From contig JAOTVX010000006.1 in NCBI GenBank assembly GCA_029863175.1, positions 1 to 64,000 of the forward strand: DNA of 64,000 bases, given 5' to 3'. This DNA is from Betaproteobacteria bacterium (GTDB lineage: Bacteria > Pseudomonadota > Gammaproteobacteria > Burkholderiales > SG8-41). The position numbers and the translations under genes were made by a program. The notes under the pieces are model-generated. The model had not been told where the DNA came from and did no database searches. It worked only from the letters and a program-made list of their open reading frames with translations. Of the stretch, positions 24,887 through 34,700 are shown piece by piece. Each line of letters starts with the position of its first letter. Within the stretch, counting starts at the first letter, position 1.

Positions 24887-25892
24887 ACATTCTATCAAAG
24901 TCGATCTCTTCCAGAACGCGGTCCGGCACGAGCTGGTTCATGCAGTTGAAATGCCCCAGGGGGCACACGCGCTTGAAGCAGGGGCTGCACGGCAGATCGA
25001 GCCTCATGATCTGGGCGTTGGGCGAGAGCGGCGGGGTGAACTCGGGGCTGCTGGAACCATAGAGCGCGATCAGCGGCTTGCCGAGCGCGGCGGCAACATG
25101 CATGAGCCCGGAATCATTGGTTACGATGAGCGCCGTCGCGGCCAGCAGATCGATGGCTTCGCCAAGCGTCGTCTCGCCGCACAGGTTGCGGCAGGCCCCG
25201 CCCGCGGCGCGGGCGATTTCGGACCCGAGCGCCACGTCATTCGGCGACCCAATTAGCCAGACCGAACAACCCCGCGCCGCGATGCCCTGCGCCAGCTCGG
25301 CGAAGTAGCGCGCCGGCCAGCGCTTCGCTGGACCGTACTCCGCTCCCGGGCACAATGCCACGGCAGGGCGTTGCTTCTCGACGCCAAGCCGAGCGAGCAC
25401 CTCGCGCTTTGCGGCGTCCTCCACCCGCAGGCCCAGCGCCGGCAGCGGCGGGCGCAGGGCCTCTCCCCGCGGCAGCGCGAGCTCGCCATAGCGCTGCGCG
25501 ATCTGCGGCAGTCGCTTTACCGGAAGCCGTCGGGCATCCGTCAGCAGGCCGTATCGGGCCTCTCCGATATAACCCGTGCGCACCCGGATGCCGGCAAAGA
25601 ACGGCACGAGGGCGGATTTGAACGAATTCGGCAGCACGATGGCCTGATCGTAGTGTTCGCGCCGCAGCTGCCGGGCGAGTTTCCAGTGCGCCGCGAGCCG
25701 GAGCTCGCCGTGGCCGACCGGGAGGTCGATCGCGCGGCGCACTTCGGGCATTCGCTCCACCAGCGGCAGCGTCCAACGCGGCGCCACAACGTCGATCACG
25801 GGCTCGTCGTGTCGGGCGTGCAGCAGCTTGAGCAATGGCTGGGCGAGCGCCATGTCGCCGATCCAACTGGGCCCCACGACGAGGATGCGCAT
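24885..25892 (-). CDS. waaF: ADP-heptose:LPS heptosyltransferase II
   Basis: Adds the second heptose to the LPS inner core. It is a 335-residue GT9-family protein. Its start is MRILVVGPSWIGDMALAQPL; an upstream in-frame start adds only eight residues. ALCPGAEYGPAKRWPARYF is the donor-site loop, and NDSGLMHVAAALGKPLIALYGSS is the GT9 signature. The C-terminal cysteine cluster CSPCFKRVCPLGHFNC is typical of WaaF. Next come a CHCC zinc-finger gene and ilvE, the usual betaproteobacterial order. Confidence 0.93.
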   Translation of the reverse strand: MRILVVGPSWIGDMALAQPLLKLLHARHDEPVIDVVAPRWTLPLVERMPEVRRAIDLPVGHGELRLAAHWKLARQLRREHYDQAIVLPNSFKSALVPFFAGIRVRTGYIGEARYGLLTDARRLPVKRLPQIAQRYGELALPRGEALRPPLPALGLRVEDAAKREVLARLGVEKQRPAVALCPGAEYGPAKRWPARYFAELAQGIAARGCSVWLIGSPNDVALGSEIARAAGGACRNLCGETTLGEAIDLLAATALIVTNDSGLMHVAAALGKPLIALYGSSSPEFTPPLSPNAQIMRLDLPCSPCFKRVCPLGHFNCMNQLVPDRVLEEIDFDRM

Positions 25893-25912
25893 GACGCGGA
25901 CCTCCTCGTGGG

Positions 25913-26004
25913 TCAATGTTGAATGTTAAATGTTGAGTGTTGAATGAGCCTGCTGGGGTGCAAGAGAGAACTCATCACTCAACATTCAAAACTCATCATT
26001 CGGC
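25913..26004. repeat. Two-armed TGAATGT heptanucleotide element
   Basis: Left arm: TCAATGT, TGAATGT, TAAATGT, TGAGTGT, TGAATGA (25913-25947). Right arm: ACTCATC, ACTCAAC, ATTCAAA, ACTCATC, ATTCGGC (25970-26004), complementary in type. It fills most of the gap between waaF and the zinc-finger gene and its right arm ends ten bases before the latter's stop codon. Confidence 0.85.
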
Positions 26005-26014
26005 GGAGGGACGT

Positions 26015-26218
26015 TCAATGTCCCGACGCCGTAGGGCCGCCTTTGAGGGTATAGCGGGTTCCACAATAGGGGCAGAGCGCCTCACCGGTCTTCTCGACTG
26101 GCAAAAACACGCGGGGATGCGCGTTCCAGAGCATCATCGATGGCATTGGACAGTGCAGCGGCAGGTCCGCCGCCGTCACTTCGATGTGCCGCGCCTTGTT
26201 GGTCGTTTGCTCGGACAT
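26015..26218 (-). CDS. CHCC-type zinc-finger protein
   Basis: A 67-residue protein with the zf-CHCC pattern: LHCPMPSMMLWNAHPRVFLPV followed by CPYCGTRYTL, giving Cys-His-Cys-Cys ligands. The domain is known from the NDUFS6 subunit of complex I. In Betaproteobacteria a gene like this usually sits between ilvE and waaF, as here. Function in bacteria is not established. Confidence 0.88.
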   Translation of the reverse strand: MSEQTTNKARHIEVTAADLPLHCPMPSMMLWNAHPRVFLPVEKTGEALCPYCGTRYTLKGGPTASGH

Positions 26219-26241
26219 GGATCAGCAATCCCTTAAGATTT

Positions 26242-26337
26242 AGCCGCAGATAAACGCTGGCAAACGCGAGTGGATGGTTAATGGAAAAGGTCGCGCGCTG
26301 CGCGCTAACATTTCCTGTTTCCCATTGCCTGTCTCAC
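26242..26337. repeat. Mixed array element between ilvE and the zinc-finger gene
   Basis: A GCAGATAAAC-type stretch (26242-26273) passes into heptamers TGGATGG and TTAATGG (26271-26284). Then come a small core hairpin GCGCG-CTG-CGCGC (26293-26305) and the right arm ATTTCCT, GTTTCCC, ATTGCCT, GTCTCAC (26310-26337). The ilvE stop codon lies in the right arm. Confidence 0.7.
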
Positions 26338-27266
26338 CCCGCGACGGGCGTCAGCCACTCGCGGTAGTGGTCCGACTTGCCCATGACGCAATCGAAGAAA
26401 GCCTGTTGCAGCTTCGCAGTAACCGGCCCGCGTTGTCCGGCGCCGATTACGCGATTGTCCAGCTCGCGGATCGGCGTCACTTCAGCCGCGGTGCCGGTGA
26501 AGAACGCCTCATCCGCGCAGTAAACCTCGTCGCGCGTGATCCGCTTCGCCACGACCGGAATCCCGATGTCCCCGGCAATGCGGATGACGGAATCACGCGT
26601 GATGCCTTCGAGCGCCGACGTGAGCTCGGGTTCGTAGAGCGTGCCGTCGCGCACGATGAATACGTTCTCGCCCGCGCCCTCCGCGACGAAGCCGTCCACG
26701 TCGAGAAGCAATGCCTCGTCGTAGCCATCGTGCACGACCTCCTGGTGCGCCAGGACCGAATTCATGTAGGTGCCGACCGATTTCGCCCGGCACATGGTGA
26801 CGTTGACGTGATGCCGCGCGTATGATGATGTCTTGACGCGGATGCCGCGTTCGATCGCGTCCGCGCCAAGGTAGGCGCCCCACGACCATGCGGCGATCGC
26901 CACGTGGACGCTCACGTTCTTGGGCGAAATGCCCATGGCCTCGGAGCCGTAGAACGCAATCGGGCGGATGTAGCAGGCCTCCAGCTGGTTGGCGCGCACG
27001 ACCTCCTTCTGGGCCTCGATCAGCGTTGCCTTGTCGTACGGAATCTTCATGCCGTTGATGTGCGCCGAGCGGAAGAGGCGGTCCGTGTGCTCGCGCAGAC
27101 GGAAGATGGCCGTGCCGTTGGGGGCCTTGTAGGCGCGCACCCCTTCGAACACGCCCATGCCGTAATGCAGCGTATGCGTGAGCACGTGAGTGGTAGCGTT
27201 GCGCCAGGGCACGAGCCGGCCATCGTACCAGATCTGCCCGTCACGGTCGGCCATTGGAGAAGACAT
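26334..27266 (-). CDS. ilvE: Branched-chain amino acid aminotransferase
   Basis: PLP enzyme for the last step of Val, Leu and Ile synthesis. It is about 310 residues, fold-type IV. DGQIWYDGRLVPW opens the protein and HTLHYGMGVFEGVRAY follows. The catalytic Lys is in CRAKSVGTYMNSVLA, and YDEALLLDVDGFVAEGAGEN is the PLP-binding signature. FFTGTAAEVTPIRELD closes the site. Three in-frame ATGs (27278, 27266, 27254) are possible starts; 27266 is a compromise. The stop codon is within a heptanucleotide arm. Confidence 0.94.
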   Translation of the reverse strand: MSSPMADRDGQIWYDGRLVPWRNATTHVLTHTLHYGMGVFEGVRAYKAPNGTAIFRLREHTDRLFRSAHINGMKIPYDKATLIEAQKEVVRANQLEACYIRPIAFYGSEAMGISPKNVSVHVAIAAWSWGAYLGADAIERGIRVKTSSYARHHVNVTMCRAKSVGTYMNSVLAHQEVVHDGYDEALLLDVDGFVAEGAGENVFIVRDGTLYEPELTSALEGITRDSVIRIAGDIGIPVVAKRITRDEVYCADEAFFTGTAAEVTPIRELDNRVIGAGQRGPVTAKLQQAFFDCVMGKSDHYREWLTPVAG

Positions 27267-27495
27267 CTCGGAACCCATCGCGGAAAGGCTTCATTCTAGC
27301 GCATGTTGCGAGCGCTACCGACGTCGGGCCCAGTCGCGGTCCGGACACCGCCGGCCATCGGCGCGCGAACGCTGTGACCGGGCCAACGAGCCGCGTGCGT
27401 TCAGTGGTAAACTTTGCGCCCCCTGAGTAAAATTGGCTGATTGCCGCGATCGCTGCCGATGCTCGGACGAGATTGCGGGTTCCCAGGGAGCATTC

Positions 27496-28827
27496 ATGGC
27501 GGTCGGTTTGCGGGCGTGGCTGCGGCAGGTGGGCGAGCGCGTCCTCAGTGAGCAGGACAGCGAGCAGGATCGATTAAACAAGACGCTCGCGATTTTTGCG
27601 GCCGGCTTGATGGGCTTCGCCGCGATGCTGTGGCTCGTCATCTATAAGGCGATGGGCATCCAATTCTCCGCGACCGTGCCCTTCGCGTACATCGCGTTAT
27701 CCGCCGCCTCGCTCGTGCTGTTTCTCTGGAACCGTAACTTTCCGCTCTTCCGATTTATCCAGACGAGCCTCTTCCTGTTCGTGCCGTTCGTCATGCAGTG
27801 GAGCATCGGCAGTTATGTGAGCTCGTCCGGTGTCATGCTGTGGGCGCTGCTCGCGCCGGTTGGCGTCATGATGTTCCAGGGGCCACGCGAGTCCCTGCCG
27901 TGGTTCTTCGCCTACCTCGTCATGACCGCTGTATCGGGGTTCTTCGACTTTTTCCTGACCGAAGGTACCGAGTCCGGCGTCACGGCGCAGTCGATCGCTG
28001 TGTTTTTCGCGCTCAATTTCGCAGCGATGTCCACCATCATCTATCTGCTCATCAGCTTCTTTGTGCGCCAACGCGACCGGCTGCAGGCACGGCTCGACGA
28101 TCAGTACAACCTGCTACAGGAGGAGCAGGATAAATCAGAGCGGCTGCTGCTCAATATCCTGCCGGGCCCGATCGCGGAGCGTTTGAAGGCGAACCAGACG
28201 ACTATCGCCGACGGTTTCTCGGACGTAACCGTGATGTTTGCCGACATCATCAACTTCACACGCCTGGCCGAGGAGATGCCGCCCAAGTTCATGGTGACGC
28301 TTCTGAACGAGGTGTTTTCGTGCTTCGACCAGCTCGCGGAGAAATACGGCCTGGATAAGATCAAGACGATCGGTGACGCCTACATGGCGGCGGGCGGGCT
28401 CGACGAACATGACGGGCTCGTGGACAGTGATGGCGGCGACCGCGAGTATTGCAGTGCCATCTGCGGGATGGCGATCGAAATGCGCGACTACATGAAGACG
28501 CTTTCCGGCATCAGGCAGGCGCGCCTGCAGATCCACGTGGGCATTGGTACCGGGCCGGTGGTCGCTGGTGTGATCGGCATGAAACGGTTCATCTACGACC
28601 TGTGGGGCGACACTGTCAACATCGCGAGTCGCGTCACTGAGCATGCCGGGCCCAGCATCATACTGGTGGATGCCACCACTTACCGACGGGCGCGCAACCG
28701 CTTCGAGTTTGATGGCCCGCGCGAAATCCAGGTGAAGGGCAAGGGTAGTCTGACGGTCTACCAGCTGGTTGGACGAATGCCGGAAGCGACGGTCGGTGCT
28801 GTGTCGCCCGCGGCGGGCGCCAGCTAA
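27496..28827 (+). CDS. Membrane-bound class III adenylate cyclase
   Basis: Makes cAMP from ATP. About 443 residues: a soluble N-terminus, about six membrane segments (about 32-185) and a coiled linker (RQRDRLQARLDDQYNLLQEE). The catalytic domain carries the metal Asp in VTVMFADIINFTRLAEE and IKTIGDAYMAAGG with the second metal Asp. The purine-specifying Lys (IKT) and Asp (DLWGDTVNIASRV) favour ATP over GTP. The ATG at 27496 follows GGGAG. It is divergent from ilvE. A cNMP-binding protein is encoded about 11 kb downstream. Confidence 0.9.
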   Translation: MAVGLRAWLRQVGERVLSEQDSEQDRLNKTLAIFAAGLMGFAAMLWLVIYKAMGIQFSATVPFAYIALSAASLVLFLWNRNFPLFRFIQTSLFLFVPFVMQWSIGSYVSSSGVMLWALLAPVGVMMFQGPRESLPWFFAYLVMTAVSGFFDFFLTEGTESGVTAQSIAVFFALNFAAMSTIIYLLISFFVRQRDRLQARLDDQYNLLQEEQDKSERLLLNILPGPIAERLKANQTTIADGFSDVTVMFADIINFTRLAEEMPPKFMVTLLNEVFSCFDQLAEKYGLDKIKTIGDAYMAAGGLDEHDGLVDSDGGDREYCSAICGMAIEMRDYMKTLSGIRQARLQIHVGIGTGPVVAGVIGMKRFIYDLWGDTVNIASRVTEHAGPSIILVDATTYRRARNRFEFDGPREIQVKGKGSLTVYQLVGRMPEATVGAVSPAAGAS

Positions 28828-28900
28828 CTGATAATGAGTGATGTGCCGCGGTAGCGGTTAATCCGCCCGTGGTGCGGCGCCCCTTCCGACGACTCGTCAC
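28825..28900. repeat. Degenerate heptanucleotide element after the cyclase gene
   Basis: TAACTGA, TAATGAG and TGATGTG units begin at the cyclase stop codon (28825-28845). A GC-rich core and a weak CGACTCG/TCACGCG right arm follow. The three first units place TAA/TGA in successive frames. It is less regular than other copies. Confidence 0.4.
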
Positions 28901-28934
28901 GCGTTCCTTGCGGTTCTTCCCGCGCATCCCGGGC

Positions 28935-31655
28935 CTAGGTGTTGGCCGAGCGGGACTGCGCTTCCCCGAATATGTCCGCCCAGAGTTCCTCCACCGCGTG
29001 CCGCGCATTGGCAACCGCGTCGGGCTCGATCCGCGCATAGCGCTCCCCCTGCAGTCGCAGGCTGTGCTGTAGCTGCCTGAACCGGCGGTAGGCGTCGTGC
29101 GCCGCCTGCGCGCGTGGCTCCGTCACGAGGCCGAGATGCGCCGCCAATTTGAGCAGTGCCAGATTGCCGATGTTGCCGGTGAGCTGCGGATGCTGGTGCG
29201 CGTGGCCGAGCACGAGGTACTGCACCACGAACTCGACATCGATGAGGCCGCCGCGGTCGTGCTTGAGATCGAAGAGCGGCGTGCGGTTGGGGTGGCCGTC
29301 GAGCAGTTTTTGCCGCATCGCCAGCACCTCGCGGCGAAGCGCATCGAGTTCACGTCGCTGACGCAGGATTTCGACGCGCAGCGCCTCGAAGGCATTGCCG
29401 ATCGTGCGGTCGCCCGCGACGAAGCGCGCGCGCGTGAGTGCCTGGTGCTCCCATATCCATGCGTGCTTCGTCTGGTATTCCCGAAAGCTCGCGAGCGGGC
29501 TCACCAGCAGGCCGCCCGCGCCGTCCGGGCGCAGGCGCAGGTCGGTCTCGTAGAGCGCGCCAGCCGTCGTGGCGCTCGTCAGCCACGCGTTCACGCGCTG
29601 CGCGTATCGCGCGTAGATTTCCGGCGCCTCGGGCGCCTCATCGTCGTAGAGAAAGACAATGTCCAGGTCGCCGGCATAGCCAAGCTCCTTGCCGCCGAGC
29701 TTGCCGTAACCGATGATCGCAAAGCGTGGATCAGGACGATGCGCGTGGCGGACCGTAGGCCACGTGAACCGCAGCACTTCCTCAAGCAGCACGCACGCGA
29801 GATCGCTCAGGTGATCGCTCAGGGTTTCGATGGGGAGCAGCTCTGCGAGGTCCTGCGCGATGAGCCGCATGGTATGGGCATGCTTGAAGTGCCTAAGCAC
29901 GTCCATCTGTTTCTCGGTGTCGTCCCCAGTGTCCGCCAGTTGCGTGTGCAAGTGCGTAACTGCGGCCGGCCAATCCGGCGCCGCGTAGAGGGACCGGGTG
30001 TCGAGTAGCTCGTCGAGCAGGATCGGATGCTGCGTAAGATACTGCGCCACCCACGGGCTCGCGCTCATGATCGTGGCCAGGCGGGTGAGCGCTTGCGGAT
30101 ACTCCTCCAGCAGGGCGAGATAGGCGCTGCGGCGGCTCACGCTCTCGAGTAGATCCAGCACGCGCTCGAGCGTAGTGTCTGGATTTTGCTCCGCCGCCGC
30201 TGCCTCGATCGTGAGGGGTATCAGGCGGTCGAGCTGGGACTGGCTCGCCGCGGGCATCTGGCGGTAGCGGCTGCCCGCGCGCATGCTCCTCAGGCGCCGG
30301 TCGATCTCGTCCGGATGCCGGTAGCCCAGCTCGGCGAGCGTCTGGACACATTTTTCGGTATCGGCAGTCTCCTGCCATAAATGCGCAAGTGCATGCTCCC
30401 CGCCAGGCGTGGCGGCGAAGATGCCGTCGAACACACCCGCAACGCGCGCGCGATGTGCCTCGAGGCGGCCCATGAGCGCCGCCATGTCGGAAAGGCCCAT
30501 GGCCTCGGCAACGAGGGCACAGTCGGATTCGGCAGACGGGAACACATGGGTCTGCTGGTCATCGAGGTACTGCAGCCGGTGCTCGAGATTACGCAAGAAT
30601 GCGTACGCCTCCTCGAGCTCGTGCACGGCAGAGGCCGGGAGAAGGTTGCGCGCGGCAAGCAGCGGCAGAACGGCGAGCGTGGGCTGGGTGCGCAGCGCGG
30701 CCTCGCGTCCGCCCCGAATCAGCTGGAAGACCTGTGCGATGAACTCGATCTCGCGAATGCCGCCACGCCCGAGCTTGATGTTGCCGGCGACGTCGCGGCG
30801 CTCGACCTCGCACCGGATCTGGCGGTGGAGGTCGCGCAGCGAGGCGAACGCGTGGTAGTCGAGATGGCGACGATAGACGAAGGGGCGCACCAGCTCGACA
30901 AGCTCCGCGCCGCAGTCGCCGGTGAGCGCCCGCGCCTTGATCCAGGCATAGCGCTCCCAGTCGCGCCCCTGGGTAACGAAGTAATTCTCCAGCATGTCGA
31001 AGCTTGCCACTAGCGGACTGCCATCGCCGTACGGGCGCAAACGCATGTCCACCCGGAACACGCTGCCTTCTGCGGTGATCTCGGAGAGCGCGGCGATCAG
31101 CCGGCGCCCGAGCCGCGAGAAATATTCATGGTTGCTTACCGAATGGGGGCCGTGGGTTTCGCCCTCTTCCGGGTAGACGAACACGAGGTCGACGTCGGAC
31201 GAGACGTTGAGTTCGCTGCCTCCCAGTTTGCCCATGCCCACGACGTGCAAGTGCTGGTGGGCACCGCTTGCTTCGCCCACCGGCTGGCCGTGGCGCGCGA
31301 CGAGCCACTGATGCAGATAGCCGAGGGCGTGCTCGATTGTGATCTCAGCGAGTACGGTCATCGTCTGCACCACCTCGGTCAGCGGCGCAAGACCTCCCAG
31401 ATCGCGGGCAATAAGCCGCAGCAGGGTCCGTCGGCGCAGCAAGCGAAGCGCCCGCCACAGACTTTTCTCGTCTCTTGCCGGATGGGCCGCGAGCGCGGTT
31501 CGCATCTCGTCGGCACTGAACGCCCGGTCGAGACCGGCGTCCAAAGTCAGAGCGGGCTCCGATTCGATGAGGCGCCGCGCGTAGTGGCTGAGTCGCGCAG
31601 CGCGCTCGAGCAGCGGGTCGGGGGCGCGTTCGGCGCGTGCGTTATGGGATTCCAT
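28935..31655 (-). CDS. glnE: Bifunctional glutamine synthetase adenylyltransferase/deadenylase
   Basis: Adjusts glutamine synthetase by adding or removing AMP on a Tyr, under PII control. It is 906 residues with two nucleotidyltransferase domains. The one in the N-terminal half of the protein has GMGKLGGSELNVSSDVDLVF, and the one in the C-terminal half has GYGKLGGKELGYAGDLDIVF; each shows the GS..DxD metal motif. Helical regions lie between. The start may overlap a putative upstream extension of the divergent yhdP gene. Confidence 0.95.
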   Translation of the reverse strand: MESHNARAERAPDPLLERAARLSHYARRLIESEPALTLDAGLDRAFSADEMRTALAAHPARDEKSLWRALRLLRRRTLLRLIARDLGGLAPLTEVVQTMTVLAEITIEHALGYLHQWLVARHGQPVGEASGAHQHLHVVGMGKLGGSELNVSSDVDLVFVYPEEGETHGPHSVSNHEYFSRLGRRLIAALSEITAEGSVFRVDMRLRPYGDGSPLVASFDMLENYFVTQGRDWERYAWIKARALTGDCGAELVELVRPFVYRRHLDYHAFASLRDLHRQIRCEVERRDVAGNIKLGRGGIREIEFIAQVFQLIRGGREAALRTQPTLAVLPLLAARNLLPASAVHELEEAYAFLRNLEHRLQYLDDQQTHVFPSAESDCALVAEAMGLSDMAALMGRLEAHRARVAGVFDGIFAATPGGEHALAHLWQETADTEKCVQTLAELGYRHPDEIDRRLRSMRAGSRYRQMPAASQSQLDRLIPLTIEAAAAEQNPDTTLERVLDLLESVSRRSAYLALLEEYPQALTRLATIMSASPWVAQYLTQHPILLDELLDTRSLYAAPDWPAAVTHLHTQLADTGDDTEKQMDVLRHFKHAHTMRLIAQDLAELLPIETLSDHLSDLACVLLEEVLRFTWPTVRHAHRPDPRFAIIGYGKLGGKELGYAGDLDIVFLYDDEAPEAPEIYARYAQRVNAWLTSATTAGALYETDLRLRPDGAGGLLVSPLASFREYQTKHAWIWEHQALTRARFVAGDRTIGNAFEALRVEILRQRRELDALRREVLAMRQKLLDGHPNRTPLFDLKHDRGGLIDVEFVVQYLVLGHAHQHPQLTGNIGNLALLKLAAHLGLVTEPRAQAAHDAYRRFRQLQHSLRLQGERYARIEPDAVANARHAVEELWADIFGEAQSRSANT

Positions 31656-31723
31656 CCGCGATTGAGGCTAAAATACGTAAATCCTTGAAGCAATATCGCA
31701 TTTTTTCCATCCTCAGGCAAAGA

Positions 31724-34700
31724 GTGGCATCTCGTAAACGGGTTAGGTGGGTCAAAGGCAGCTCGCTGTGGATTTATCACGTGCTCACGTGGAGCGTGCT
31801 CGCGGTCGGATTGACGTTTGCCGCGGCCGTGCTCAGTCTGCGCTACTGGATCCTGCCCAATATCGCGCAGTATCGCGAGGACATCGCGCGCATCGTCAGC
31901 GAGACGGCACATCAGAAGATCGAGATCGGCTATATTCGCGCCAACTGGGAGGGTTTGCGGCCCCAACTAGTGCTGGAGCAGGTTCGCGTGCTGGATGCCG
32001 AAGGCCGGCCCGCGCTGGAATTCTCCAGGGTCGACAACACGCTGTCGTGGCTGTCCCTGTTAACGCTGCAGTTGCGCTTCCATGCGCTTGACATTCATCG
32101 CCCCGCGCTCGAAATACGCCGCGATGCTATGGGCCAAATCTCCATTGCCGGCCTCGAAGTGTCGGGCCAGGAGGACGGTGGCGCTTTTGCGAATTGGCTG
32201 CTGCAGCAGCGTGACATTGAGCTAATCGACGCCACCATCGCCTGGACCGACGAGCTGCGGAGGGCGCCGCGTCTCGAGTTCAAGCACGTCAACCTGCACC
32301 TCATCAATCGCGGAACGCGCCACCGTTTTGGTCTGCATGCGATCCCGCCGGGCGAGCTTGCCGCGCCCATCGACCTGCGCGGTGATCTGACAGGCGACAG
32401 TATCGAAGCACTTGCCGAGTGGAACGGAAGGCTCTTCCTGCAGCTTGATTACACGGACATCGCCGCATGGCGTCAGTGGATCCTTTTTCCGGTCGACTTT
32501 CCCCGCGGCAAGGGGGCGGTCCGGGCCTGGTTGACCTTCAGTGAGCACCACCTTACGGGCGCAACCGTCGATGTGCGCCTTGCCGACGTGCAGACGCGGC
32601 TCGCGGCGGAGTTGCCTGAGCTCGACCTCGCCGAGCTGTCCGGGCGTGTTGGCTGGAAATCGTCGCAGGCGGGTTTCGAGTTCACCACCGCGAAGCTCGG
32701 TCTGACGACAGCGGGCGGCTTCACGCTACAGCCGGCGGATTTCCGCGTCCGGGTGGTTACCGGCGCGAAGCGAGCGCCGGCTCGCGGGGAGCTTCAGGTC
32801 GACGCGCTGGAGTTGGAACCGCTCGTGATGCTCGCCGACCGCCTGCCGTTGGCGCAGAAAGCGCGCGATCAGCTTGCACGGTTCTCGCCGCAGGGCGGTC
32901 TTCGCGACGTCGCGGTACGGTGGCACGGAGACTGGCAGAAGCCGAGCGGATACAGCATCAGGGGGCGCTTTGAACGGCTTGCTCTCCGCCACACGGAAAA
33001 AATCCCCGGTTTCAAGGGAGTGAGCGGAAGTGTGGATGCTACGGAAGACGGCGGGACGCTCTACCTGAACACCCAGAAAGCGGCCGTCGAGATGCCACTT
33101 TGGTTCCGTGACCCGCTCGAGTTCGAAGTGCTGACGGCTCAAATGAATTGGAGCCTGGACGGCGGTGAAGCCGAAATCCGCCTCAACAACGTCTCGTTCT
33201 CAAACGCGCACTTTGCCGGCACGGTCTTCGGGAGGTTTCGCACGGGGCAGTCCGCGCTCGGGCATATCGATCTCACCGGCAAACTTACGCGCGTGGACGG
33301 GCGCTACGTGCACCGCTATGTTCCGCTGGCGGTCGCCGAAGCCGAGCGCGAGTGGCTGGACAGTGCGTTCCGCGCCGGCCAGGTAACTGACGGATCGCTT
33401 CGCATCAAGGGGAACCTCGATGATTTCCCCTTTCCCGACGGCACGAGTGGCGTGTTTCAGGCGACGGCGAAGGTGACCGGCGCAACGCTCCATTACGCCA
33501 GGGGCTGGCCCGTGATCGAAAATATCTCGGGGGACGTAGTGTTTCGCGGTCAGCGGCTGAACATCTATTGGCACCACGCGACCGTGTTCGGAACGCGACT
33601 TTCCAAGGTTCATGGGGAGATCCTCGACCTTGCCGGCAATGAAGAAGTGCTGAACGTCACGGGGGAGGCCACAGGACCGACCAGCGAGTTCTTGATCTTC
33701 ATCGAGAAGAGCCCGGTTCTCGACGCGATCGATCACTTCACGGAAGGATGGGAAGCCCGGGGGGCCGGGCGGCTGACGCTGAAACTTAATATTCCGCTGC
33801 GCGCCGAGCACAAGATAAAGCTGGCGGGCGCCTACGAGATTGCCGGAAATACAGTGGTTGTTCACCCGGAGGCACCCGCAGTCGAGCGGGCGAGCGGCCG
33901 CGTCGAGTTTACTGATTCCTCGGTATGGGCGAAGGGCGTAACGGGCACCGTGCTTGGCGGCCCCGTGTCGATTACGGCCGATATTCGGGGAGAAGCGACG
34001 GAGACCATTACAGTGCAGGGGCGCATCGACACGGACAACCTGCAGGACCCTTCCGCTCAGCCGGCATGGATGCAACACGTCCGCGGCGCCACTGACTGGC
34101 ACGCGGTCATCACGGCGCGCAAGGGCACGGCGGATGTCGTATTGGAGTCGAGTCTGAAGGGCCTGGCGGTATACCTTCCCCCGCCCTTGTTGAAGCCGGC
34201 GGGGCAGGCGTTGCGCGTTCGCATCGAGCGCCGTGTAATCAGCACCACCGAGGACCGCATCGGCGTCGCCGTGGGCGATATCGTCGGTATGAAGCTCGTC
34301 CGTCAAATGGATGGGGAAAAAGTTGCGATTCCACGAGGAGTTGTGCGCTTCGGCGGCGCAGCGTCCGAGTCTGATCGGGCAGGGGTGTGGCTGAGCGGAA
34401 ACATCGGCAGCCTCGACCTCGACCGCTGGCTTGCGATGTTCCGGCAATCGGGTGAGCCCGTACGCGTCGATTGGGGCGGCATCGATCTCAAGCTCGGCAC
34501 CTTGGATGCGCTGGGCCGCCGCTATCGCGACCTTGTCATCCATGCCGTGGCCCAGCCGGATGGAAAGTGGCGAAGCAGTGTGGTCGGCAAGGAATTCGAG
34601 GGGACGTTGCTGTGGCAACCGCAGGGCCGCGGCCGCCTTACCGCGCGCATGAAAACGCTTTCGATCCCAGGGCCTTCCCCCGCGACGCTGCAGGCGCCGA

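Noticed and set aside
33200..34618. 472-codon open frame opposite yhdP
   Set aside because: Low-complexity shadow frame; the plus strand matches the YhdP family throughout.
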